Assembly: GCA_030039975.1 (NCBI GenBank)
Contig: JASHUO010000015.1
Span: forward strand, 1 to 7,108
Reading direction: 5' to 3'
Length of the DNA stretch: 7,108 nucleotides
Origin: Alphaproteobacteria bacterium
GTDB taxonomy: Bacteria > Pseudomonadota > Alphaproteobacteria > ATCC43930 > CGMCC-115725
Positions 1 to 5,591 of this stretch are shown here, in pieces. How positions within the stretch are numbered: the first letter of the stretch is position 1; each line of letters begins with the position of its first letter. Under the pieces are notes generated by a model. That model did no database searches. It saw only the letters and a list, made by a program, of their open reading frames with translations, and was not told the origin of the DNA. A program made the position numbers and the translations under genes.

Positions 1-1
1 C

Positions 2-193
2 CGCATCGGCGGCAAGCTGGTCGAGGACATGGGCGTGGAATCGCTGATGTGGGGCTGCGACTACCCGCATGGCGACGGCGTCTGGCCGGAATCCTCGAAA
101 TACATCGCCGAGCAGTTCGGCCATCTCTCGCCCGAGGCGACATTCAAGATCACCTGCGAGAATGCCGGCAAGTTCTACGGGCTGATCAATTAG
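2..193 (+). CDS. Amidohydrolase family protein (C-terminal fragment)
   Basis: This is the last 63 codons of a gene that begins left of the window; the frame is open from the edge and ends at TAG 191-193. The translation contains WGCDYPHGDGVWPES followed by a C-terminal helix ending CENAGKFYGLIN. A G-x-D-Y/F-P-H segment before the last helices is typical of the amidohydrolase_2 family (PF04909: TIM-barrel metal-dependent hydrolases and decarboxylases such as ACMSD, 4-oxalomesaconate hydratase and 5-carboxyvanillate decarboxylase relatives). The Asp in it is the expected metal/catalytic Asp, and the closing N-A-x-x-F/L-Y-G/x-L pattern is also typical. The enzyme is presumably cytoplasmic. It points away from the minus-strand genes and is closed by its own terminator, so it belongs to a different transcript. 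Family assignment is good; the reaction cannot be told from the fragment. Confidence 0.85.
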   Translation, partial: RIGGKLVEDMGVESLMWGCDYPHGDGVWPESSKYIAEQFGHLSPEATFKITCENAGKFYGLIN

Positions 194-221
194 CGGCGCC
201 TCGGCGCCGGGAACGAGCTAC

Positions 222-251
222 GCCCCTGGTGTACACCGGGGGCATTTTTTT
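222..251 (+). terminator. Rho-independent terminator of the amidohydrolase gene
   Basis: Bases 222-230 pair with 235-243: GCCCC with GGGGC, one U-G pair, then GGT with ACC. The loop is the four bases GTAC. The stem is followed by one A and seven T (245-251). It starts 28 bp after the stop codon. A second small hairpin lies between stop and terminator (194-199 with 204-209, CGGCGC/GCGCCG) and has no T-run. The other strand has no T-run after the stem, so termination is predicted in the + direction only. Confidence 0.85.
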
Positions 252-396
252 CGGCGACGCCCCCGGCGCCAAACGCGGTGTGTCACACGTGAAACATCCT
301 GCACGATGTCAAAGAGCGCGGTTGCGCGATGGTACCATTGCACCCCTCAAGAGGCGCCTTTGCTTGACAGCGCGAGCCCGCGGCTACCCCCCACCC
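252..396. other. Intergenic spacer without a recognised gene
   Basis: No reading frame here resembles a known protein. Two short palindromes are visible: GTGTG-T-CACAC (278-288) and ATGGTACCAT (329-338, extending to 14 of 16 matching positions over 326-341). They could be protein-binding sites, but no gene start lies close enough to assign them. A TTGACA at 364-369 has no partner -10 box. Confidence 0.4.
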
Positions 397-506
397 GGCA
401 GCGCTGACGCGCTGCCGAAGGTGAGGCCAGTCCGAACTGTGCGGCTCCCGCGATTGCTGCGCAATCGCTGCCGCCGCCGCGGACGAACGCGCTGCGCGCG
501 CTCGCC
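397..506. repeat. Multi-hairpin palindromic element, copy 1
   Basis: A run of hairpins lies in non-coding DNA. The first is GGCAGCGC/GCGCTGCC (397-404 with 409-416, loop TGAC). A small CAGT/ACTG stem follows (428-431 with 436-439). The third is GCGATTGC/GCAATCGC (450-457 with 461-468, loop TGC). The fourth is an imperfect 9-bp stem (484-492 with 496-504, one A-C mismatch). The block 450-506 matches 1237-1294 in the same orientation, and the resemblance extends left to about 439. It looks like a REP/bacterial palindromic element. It lies about 78 bp past the stop codon of the minus-strand gene ending at 584. The family name and exact ends are unknown. Confidence 0.75.
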
Positions 507-583
507 TTGACCTCAAGGGGGGAGGGGGATTTTGTCAGGCTTTGGCTAGCATCGTCTGGCAGAAGCGGAGATGCTCCAGCCCC

Positions 584-1087
584 TTATACCAGCTCGTAGG
601 CGCGCCGCTTTACCTTGTCCATGTTGAGGCCTTCGACGCGCAGCAGCCGTGTTGGGCCGGTGCGGCGCGGCGAGTGCAGGTCGCCCTCGTTGTAGAGATG
701 CGCCATGCCGGGGGTCAGCGTGTAGGTGCGGACGTGCCGGACCTTGCCGGGCTTGCTTTCCTGCGCCGCCTCGATCAGGGCATAGTCGCTCATCTCGGTG
801 ACGCCGCGCGCCTGTCCGTAGATCGCCCAGGACGGCCCGTGATCATGCGGCCGGCTCTCGCGCGCGCCGGTATAGACGTGACCCAGAAGGCAGAAGCCCA
901 GCTCGGGATCCTCATAGAGTACCTTGCGCTCACCCACCTCGTCGCCGAGATAGCGCGCGACAAAGGCTTCGTCCTTGAGGACATCTTCCAAAAGGCGGCA
1001 CAGTTTCTGGCGCCCGGCCTGCCCGGGATCGGCGGCGAGGATGCGGTGACATTCGGCCGAGATCTGCTCGATTGTGTGGGTCATCAT
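584..1087 (-). CDS. Cupin-fold metal-dependent enzyme, cysteine dioxygenase-like
   Basis: A protein of 167 residues. A helical N-terminus (about 1-55) precedes a single cupin barrel. The motif H81-D-H83-G with H138 further on (GDLHSPRR) matches the three-histidine iron site of cysteine dioxygenase-type cupins. The closest family by eye is the predicted metal-dependent enzymes of the double-stranded beta-helix superfamily (COG5553-like). There is no signal peptide, so it is cytoplasmic. A thiol or small-acid dioxygenase role is possible but unproven. The SD sequence GGGGAG (1091-1096) is 3 nt from the first ATG and 6 nt from the next (1082-1084), so the second ATG may be the true start, giving 166 residues. 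The gene stands alone: it has the same direction as the Rieske operon but lies 480 bp past its end, and it is bracketed by two copies of the palindromic element. Confidence 0.85.
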   Translation of the reverse strand: MMTHTIEQISAECHRILAADPGQAGRQKLCRLLEDVLKDEAFVARYLGDEVGERKVLYEDPELGFCLLGHVYTGARESRPHDHGPSWAIYGQARGVTEMSDYALIEAAQESKPGKVRHVRTYTLTPGMAHLYNEGDLHSPRRTGPTRLLRVEGLNMDKVKRRAYELV

Positions 1088-1160
1088 GCGCTCCCCAAGA
1101 TCGGCGACTACCGGACGATATCGCGGCGTCTAAAATGGTGCAAAGTCCTTCTCGGCCGCG

Positions 1161-1294
1161 CAACGCGGAGCGTTGTCGCGAGCGGGCGACAGCGGTTGCA
1201 CTTGCAACCGCGAAAGCCCGCACGGTGCGGCCTTTCGCGATTGCTACGCAATCGCTGTCGGCCGCCGCGGACGAACTCGCTTAGCGAGTTCGCC
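1161..1294. repeat. Multi-hairpin palindromic element, copy 2
   Basis: Five consecutive hairpins are visible. CAACGC/GCGTTG pairs 1161-1166 with 1170-1175. GCGGTTGC/GCAACCGC pairs 1192-1199 with 1204-1211. A long stem pairs 1209-1216 with 1232-1239 and continues inside as CCGCAC/GTGCGG (1218-1223 with 1225-1230); it shares its end bases with both neighbours. GCGATTGC/GCAATCGC pairs 1237-1244 with 1248-1255. A perfect 9-bp stem, CGAACTCGC/GCGAGTTCG, pairs 1272-1280 with 1284-1292. The right half matches copy 1 (450-506). The last hairpin carries an in-frame TAG (1282-1284) directly upstream of the truncated cupin frame. The element also lies 74 bp upstream of the start of the minus-strand gene at 1087. 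Confidence 0.8.
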
Positions 1295-1566
1295 TGGAGC
1301 TGGTCAAGCTGCAAGGCGATTTCGTCTGGCACCAGCACGCCGACACGGACGAGACCTTCGTGGTGATCGAAGGCGTGCTGCGCATCGATTTTCGCGACGG
1401 GGCGGTGCGCATCGGGCCGGGCGAGATGTTCGTCGTGCCCAAAGGCGTCGAACACAAGCCCTATGCGGAAGGCGAGGTGAAGCTGCTGCTGATCGAGCCC
1501 CGCGGTGTGCGCAATACGGGTGACGCTGGCGGCGAGCGCACGGCCGAGAACGATGTCTGGATCTGA
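1285..1566 (+). pseudogene. Cupin domain protein, 5'-truncated
   Basis: The frame closed by TGA 1564-1566 reads as a small single-domain cupin from about codon 1294 (LELVKLQGDFVWHQH). Motif 1 holds His codons 1330-1332 and 1336-1338 and Glu 1351-1353. Motif 2 (GEMFVVPKGVEH) holds His 1453-1455. Complete relatives have roughly 30 further N-terminal residues before the VKLQG strand; here that position is occupied by the palindromic element and a TAG (1282-1284). No ATG follows the TAG. The first usual start codon, GTG at 1360, would give 68 residues lacking the two motif-1 histidines and the Glu, so a working metal site is unlikely. No N-terminal remnant was seen left of either repeat copy. The gene converges on the Rieske gene ending at 1569, with 2 bp between stops. 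The rest of the domain is intact, so the damage is probably recent. A non-standard start such as CTG 1294 cannot be excluded. Confidence 0.75.
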
Positions 1567-1568
1567 GA

Positions 1569-2741
1569 TTAAAACCCCAAGGTCGGCACGACGCTGGCCG
1601 GCGCTGGTGTCCAGGCCTTGGGCGGGCGCCCTTCGGCGAGCGCGATCATCTCGCGGGCGAGAATCCGCCGCCACAGGATGATGGCGCGGTCGGAGCGGCC
1701 GAGATGCTCGGCCGCGCGGTCGGCGATCGCGCCCTGCCCCGCCTGCACCGCGACGTCTTGGACGCGCACGAGGTCGGGATGGTCGATCGCGGCAAACGGC
1801 AGCCGTCCGGCGATCACCTCGCGCGCGAGATCGGGCGCGGGTCCGGCGGCGGCGAGCTTCTTCGCATAGTCCTCGCGCTTGGCGAGATAGATCTCGGCGT
1901 CGCGGCCGGTGACGCGCACGTGGTAGATGATGAACCACTGGCAGCTCTCGTCGTCGATCGGCACGAAGTTGAGATAGAGCTCCTTCCAGCCGCCGACGCC
2001 GTCGAAGCCCTTCATCGGCGGCACGACGACGCGGGTGCAGCTCGGCATATAGTGAAGGCTGAGGCGCTTCTCGCCTTGGCGCTCGCCGGTGCGGAGCACG
2101 CCCCACTCCGTCTCCTCGGCGCCGATCGCCGGCAGGTCATACATGCCCTGATGCGAGCCGCCGGTGCGGTGGACGAAGCTTACATGCACCTCGTCGAGGC
2201 TGTTCTCGAAGCATTGGAGGTAGTTGCAAGCGATGACCGGCGGCGCCGGATTCTCGATGAGGCCGTCGCCGAGCGGCGCCGGATAGGGCGGAAAGGGCGG
2301 CGGCTCGCCGGCGCCGAAATAGGCGTAGACGAGGCCCAGATGCTCGCGCGTCGGATAGACGCCGGTGCGGATCTTGCGGGCAAAGCCCGGCTCTTCTGCC
2401 GGCTGCTCCAGGCATTGCCCGGTGCGATCGAACTTCCAGCCGTGATAGACGCAGCGGATGTCGTCGCCTTCGACCCAGCCGAGATGCATGAGCGCGCCGC
2501 GATGCGGGCAGCGCTGGTCGATGATTTGCGCCGCGCCGGACTCGCCGCGATAGAGCGTGTAGTCCTCGCTCATGATGCGGATGGGCTTGGCATGGCCCTT
2601 GGGCAGATCCTCGGCGCGGAAGACCGGCAGCCAGAACTGCCGCAGAAAGCGCCCCGCGAGCGTGCCGGGGCCGGTGCGCGCGAGATCGAGATCGGCGGCA
2701 AGGCGCCGCTCGCGCGCGCGCAGGTCAGGGTTGACGGCCAT
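1569..2741 (-). CDS. Rieske [2Fe-2S] aromatic ring-hydroxylating oxygenase, alpha subunit (second paralogue)
   Basis: A protein of 390 residues, the usual length for phthalate 4,5-dioxygenase/vanillate demethylase-type terminal oxygenases. The N-terminal Rieske domain (about 25-140) has the cluster ligands C78, H80, C97 and H100 (CPHRG...CVYHGW). The catalytic domain carries the mononuclear iron motif N180-x2-D183-x2-H186-x4-H191; D183 is the usual inter-subunit electron bridge and D329 is a candidate third iron ligand. The C-terminal EHLGRSDRAIILWRRIL segment resembles the phthalate-type group. The protein is cytoplasmic and needs a separate reductase. It starts 16 bp after the previous gene, and its SD sequence AGGAG (2748-2752, 6 nt spacing) lies in that gap; it is last in the operon. 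It is a close paralogue of the upstream protein (roughly two thirds identical over the N-terminal half by eye). The substrate is unknown. Confidence 0.93.
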   Translation of the reverse strand: MAVNPDLRARERRLAADLDLARTGPGTLAGRFLRQFWLPVFRAEDLPKGHAKPIRIMSEDYTLYRGESGAAQIIDQRCPHRGALMHLGWVEGDDIRCVYHGWKFDRTGQCLEQPAEEPGFARKIRTGVYPTREHLGLVYAYFGAGEPPPFPPYPAPLGDGLIENPAPPVIACNYLQCFENSLDEVHVSFVHRTGGSHQGMYDLPAIGAEETEWGVLRTGERQGEKRLSLHYMPSCTRVVVPPMKGFDGVGGWKELYLNFVPIDDESCQWFIIYHVRVTGRDAEIYLAKREDYAKKLAAAGPAPDLAREVIAGRLPFAAIDHPDLVRVQDVAVQAGQGAIADRAAEHLGRSDRAIILWRRILAREMIALAEGRPPKAWTPAPASVVPTLGF

Positions 2742-2757
2742 CGCGCTCTCCTGCCGC

Positions 2758-3951
2758 TCAGAAGCCCGGGACCGGCACGACGCTCGCCGGCGCCGGTGTC
2801 CATCGTTTGGGCTCGCGGCCTTCGGCGATGGCGCGGAGCTCGCGCGTCAGGATCTTGCGCCACAGGATGATGCCGGCGTCGGAGCGGCCGAGATGCTCCT
2901 TCGAGCGGTCGGTGAAGCGTCCCTGCCCGGCTTGCGTCGCTATGTCCTGCACGACCGCAAGATCGGGATGGCGCACATCGGCGTAGCGGTGCTTGCCGGC
3001 GATGAGCTCGAGCGCGACTTGCAGCGCCGGCGCGGTCGCCGCCACCTTGCGCGAGTACTCCGCGCGCTTCACGCGGTAGGCGTCTGCCATGGCCCCGGTG
3101 AGCGGCACATGCGCCGAGACGAGCCAGAGATGGTTCTCGTCGTCGATCGGCGTCAGGTTGAAGAAGATCTCGACCCAGCCGCCTTGCCACTCCATGCCGA
3201 CGAGCGGCGGCACGATGACGCGAACGGTGCTCGGCGCATAGTGCAGGGTGACGCGCACCTTGCCGTTCTGGCGCGTGCCGTAGCGGATCATGCCCCAATC
3301 GGTCTCTTCCGCGGTGATGATCGGCAGATCGAAGATCTTGGCATGCGAGCCGCCGGGGCGATGGACGAAGGCGACATGCACCTCGTCCATCGTGTTCTCG
3401 AAGGACTGCAGGTAGTTGCAGGGCACTGTCTCGGGATTCCACACATCGATGAAGCCCTCGGTCTGAGGACCGGGATAAGGCGGGAAGGGCGGCGGTTCGC
3501 CCTCGCCGAAATAGGCGAAGATTTGCCCGAGATACTCCCGCGTCGGATAGGTGCGGAGACTCACCTTGCGGGCGAAGCCGGCCTCCTCGGCCGGCTGCTC
3601 GACGCATTGGCCGGTGCAATCGAACTTCCAGCCGTGATAGACGCAGCGGATGTCCTCGCCCTCGATCCAGCCGAGATGGAGGAGCGCGCCGCGATGCGGG
3701 CAGCGCTGATCGATGACGCGCGCGATGCCGCTCTCGCCGCGATAGAGCGTGAAGTCCTCGCAGAGGATGCGGATCGGCTTCGCCTGCCCCTTCGCCAGAT
3801 CCTCGCTGCGATGGATGGCGGTCCAGAAGCGGCGCAGGAAACGCCCGCCCGGCGTGCCGGGGCCGGTGCGCACGATGTCGATTTCGGCACGCGGCGAGCG
3901 CGCGGCTTCGCTCCTCGCTTCGTCGACCCGATCCGCATCGATGATGCTCAT
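2758..3951 (-). CDS. Rieske [2Fe-2S] aromatic ring-hydroxylating oxygenase, alpha subunit (first paralogue)
   Basis: A protein of 397 residues. The start at 3951 is fixed by AGGAGG (3958-3963) 6 nt upstream; the frame stays open further left but that stretch is out-of-frame transporter sequence. The Rieske ligands are C84, H86, C103 and H106. The iron site is N186-x2-D189-x2-H192-x4-H197, with D336 the likely third ligand. Compared with its paralogue it has a slightly longer N-terminus. The C-terminal tails are nearly identical (WTPAPASVVP...GF). All catalytic residues are present in both, so neither looks like a decayed duplicate. The gene starts 20 bp after the transporter stop codon. The expected reaction is oxygenation or O/N-demethylation of an aromatic or cyclic substrate using O2 and electrons from a reductase not encoded here. 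Whether it forms homotrimers or mixed trimers with its paralogue cannot be read from the sequence. Confidence 0.93.
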   Translation of the reverse strand: MSIIDADRVDEARSEAARSPRAEIDIVRTGPGTPGGRFLRRFWTAIHRSEDLAKGQAKPIRILCEDFTLYRGESGIARVIDQRCPHRGALLHLGWIEGEDIRCVYHGWKFDCTGQCVEQPAEEAGFARKVSLRTYPTREYLGQIFAYFGEGEPPPFPPYPGPQTEGFIDVWNPETVPCNYLQSFENTMDEVHVAFVHRPGGSHAKIFDLPIITAEETDWGMIRYGTRQNGKVRVTLHYAPSTVRVIVPPLVGMEWQGGWVEIFFNLTPIDDENHLWLVSAHVPLTGAMADAYRVKRAEYSRKVAATAPALQVALELIAGKHRYADVRHPDLAVVQDIATQAGQGRFTDRSKEHLGRSDAGIILWRKILTRELRAIAEGREPKRWTPAPASVVPVPGF

Positions 3952-3971
3952 CACAAGCCTCCTGATGATGC

Positions 3972-5240
3972 TCAACGCGTTGCCGCCGCGACCTTCGTCT
4001 TTGCCTCTGGCATGCGCGCCGGCGCGGGATAGGGATAGGCGCCGAGGCGCAGGAAGATGACGCAGGTCACGAGCAGCATCGCTGCGTAGACGAGGAAGAT
4101 CGGCACATAGGAATGAAAGCGGTCGAAGCTCACGCCGGAGAGCGCCGGGCCGATGCCGACGCCGAAGGAAAAGAGGCCGAACATGACGCCATAGATCTTG
4201 GCGTAATCCCTGAGGCCGAAGTAGCGGCTGGCAAAGAAGGCCATCAGGTCGACTTCGGCGCCGATGCCGAGGCCGCAAAAGACCGCGCCGAGAAGCGGCG
4301 CGGCGCCGCCCGCCCCGCTGGCCAGCAGGGCGATGCCGATCATCGGCAGGACGAAGAAGGCAATGGCGACATAGGGGCCCCAGAAGCGGTCGAGAGCCCA
4401 GCCGGAGAGCATGCGGCCGAGGATCAGCGCGAGGCCCGCCGCCGCCAGCGCGTCGGTCGCGGCACTGCGGGGAATACCGCGATCGGTGAGCAGCGGCACG
4501 ATCTGCGTCAAGGTGCCGTTGATGGCGATGACGTCAAGGAAGAACGCGCCGGTCAATGCCCAGAACAGGCCGCCCCTGAGCGCCGCTCCGACGGTCGTTC
4601 CGGGGAGCGCCCCTGCCGGCAGCCGCCCGGCCTCGCGCCGCCGGCGTTCCGCAAGATCGGGCGGCTCGCGCAGGAACAGCGTCACCGGGATGAAGGCGAC
4701 CGCCAGCAGCGCAACGCCGAGCCCGACAAAGGCCCAGCGCCAGCCGAACGCGTCGATCAAGCGATCGGCGAGCTTCGGCACCAGCGCCGTGCCGAGGCCG
4801 ACGCCGGCGATGCCGATGCCCAAGGCGATGCCGCGCTGGCGATCGAACCATTGCCCGATCGCCGTGGCGTAGGGGATCGGCGACTGGCAGCCCGCCACGA
4901 AACCGCCGATGACGAAGATGAGATAGGTGAGCGCGAAGGGCGATGCCTGGATGAGACCGTAGGACGCCGTGGCCAGGGCGGCGAGCAAAAGGCCGGGCAC
5001 CATGACGCGACGAAAGCCCCAACGCGCGATCGCCCAGCCGATGATCGGGCAGGCGATAGCGTTCGCCGCCGAGTTGAAGGTCATCGCCGAGCCGAAGAGG
5101 CCGCGGCCGATGCCGAGATCCTCGGTCACCGGTTTCAGAAAGACGTTCATGGCGAAGACGTTGATCGGCCCGGCGCCGACGATGAGGCCGCACACCGAGG
5201 CGAAGACAACCCACCAGCGATTGCCCAGCAATCTGCGCAT
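3972..5240 (-). CDS. Major facilitator superfamily transporter
   Basis: A protein of 422 residues with about twelve hydrophobic segments, roughly at 10-33, 47-72, 79-98, 102-126, 136-157, 167-190, 223-247, 262-283, 290-310, 313-337, 350-370 and 378-398. A polar central loop (191-222, rich in Arg and Glu) separates the halves. A motif-A-like GWAIARWGFRR follows helix 2 (68-78) and its second-half echo, GWALDRFWGP, lies at 280-289. A glycine-rich GIGIAGVGLG (141-150) fits helix 5. The overall look is of the oxalate/formate-monocarboxylate (OFA/MCT-like) branch of inner-membrane MFS carriers. As first gene of the operon it probably imports the substrate of the Rieske enzymes. The start is supported by GGAGG (5249-5253) 8 nt upstream. 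The specific solute and direction of transport are not determinable. Confidence 0.92.
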   Translation of the reverse strand: MRRLLGNRWWVVFASVCGLIVGAGPINVFAMNVFLKPVTEDLGIGRGLFGSAMTFNSAANAIACPIIGWAIARWGFRRVMVPGLLLAALATASYGLIQASPFALTYLIFVIGGFVAGCQSPIPYATAIGQWFDRQRGIALGIGIAGVGLGTALVPKLADRLIDAFGWRWAFVGLGVALLAVAFIPVTLFLREPPDLAERRRREAGRLPAGALPGTTVGAALRGGLFWALTGAFFLDVIAINGTLTQIVPLLTDRGIPRSAATDALAAAGLALILGRMLSGWALDRFWGPYVAIAFFVLPMIGIALLASGAGGAAPLLGAVFCGLGIGAEVDLMAFFASRYFGLRDYAKIYGVMFGLFSFGVGIGPALSGVSFDRFHSYVPIFLVYAAMLLVTCVIFLRLGAYPYPAPARMPEAKTKVAAATR

Positions 5241-5285
5241 CGCTCGACCCTCCCGCTATCGCCGTCTCGAGCGGCGTTGCACGAA

Positions 5286-5314
5286 ACTATACGAGATTCT
5301 GAACGCGTTCACAA
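5286..5314 (-). promoter_or_regulatory. Candidate sigma70-type promoter of the transporter-Rieske operon
   Basis: Read on the minus strand: a -35 box TTGTGA (5314-5309), exactly 17 bp, then a -10 box TATAGT (5291-5286; five of six consensus bases). Transcription would start near 5279, giving a leader of about 40 nt that ends with the transporter's SD sequence. It is the best promoter match seen in the window and stands out in a GC-rich background. Confidence 0.6.
5300..5311. promoter_or_regulatory. Palindromic candidate operator TGAACGCGTTCA
   Basis: A perfect 12-bp palindrome lies inside the spacer of the operon promoter and overlaps the end of the -35 box. It extends with TT and AA one base further out on each side. 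The position is that of a classical repressor site. The regulator family is unknown, and no regulator gene lies in the window. Confidence 0.45.
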
Positions 5315-5384
5315 ATTCGCGCCTCTCTTCCGCGCGAGCGCTTGCATGTCGAGCGCCGACGGAAGCTCATCCGACGAAAGAAAT

Positions 5385-5479
5385 TTCATCACGGAGGCAC
5401 GGAGGACACGGAGAACAAGTGCTTGGCGCGAAGCGCGCCATTCTTCCCTTCTCTGTGATCTCCCTGCCTCCGTGGTGAA
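5385..5479. repeat. Long inverted repeat with 31-bp arms and a nested hairpin
   Basis: The left arm (5385-5415) and right arm (5449-5479) are reverse complements at 26 of 31 positions. Both carry the characteristic CACGGAGGCACGGAG-type sequence. The 33-bp centre holds a second hairpin, TGGCGCG/CGCGCCA (5424-5430 with 5434-5440). From memory, this CACGGAGG-type repeat is a widespread intergenic palindromic repeat in environmental bacteria, including rhizobia relatives. It lies upstream of the operon promoter and downstream of the serine hydrolase gene. It contains no coding capacity. Confidence 0.8.
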
Positions 5480-5522
5480 TCTTCTCCTGCCGCAGACGTG
5501 GCGGCAAATGCGATCCCGCTGC

Positions 5523-5574
5523 TTGACGTGGGTGGCCGGGACTCGGCCTTCGGCCGGCCCGGCCATGACGTCAA
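5523..5574. repeat. Long GC-rich intergenic hairpin after the serine hydrolase gene
   Basis: The outer stem TTGACGT/ACGTCAA pairs 5523-5529 with 5568-5574. A small internal loop follows, then TGGCCGGG/CCCGGCCA (5533-5540 with 5558-5565). An inner CGGCC/GGCCG stem pairs 5544-5548 with 5552-5556. Hairpins with GGCCGGG...CCCGGCCATGACG arms are, from memory, common between genes in Bradyrhizobium-like genomes. It begins 17 bp past the minus-strand stop at 5592 and may help end or protect that mRNA's 3' end. There is no T-run in the right place for a textbook terminator. Confidence 0.75.
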
Positions 5575-5591
5575 AGAAAACGATCAATCCA

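Noticed and set aside
364..388. TTGACA at 364-369 as a promoter
   Set aside because: There is no acceptable -10 box at 16-18 bp and no gene follows on the + strand.
252..396. Possible missing N-terminus of the truncated cupin left of copy 1, or in 1088-1160
   Set aside because: All three + strand frames were read in both stretches; none resembles the expected N-terminal strands of a small cupin.
49..516. Frames in both directions across the terminator and copy 1 of the repeat
   Set aside because: They overlap the amidohydrolase end, a strong terminator and palindromic DNA. The products are Arg/Pro/Ala-rich with no domain.
542..1366. 274-codon frame on the + strand covering the small cupin-like gene and the repeat
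   Set aside because: It is antisense to the cupin-like gene, whose protein has a clear histidine triad, and it continues through the hairpin element without any protein pattern.
1704..4032. Long open frames on the + strand opposite the two Rieske genes
   Set aside because: The minus strand encodes complete Rieske proteins with all ligands and SD sequences; the opposite frames show no recognisable domains and mirror each other because the Rieske genes are paralogues.
3952..4278. N-terminal extension of the first Rieske protein
   Set aside because: The frame stays open upstream, but the extra residues are the transporter's 3' end read in the wrong frame. AGGAGG six bases before the ATG at 3951 marks the real start.
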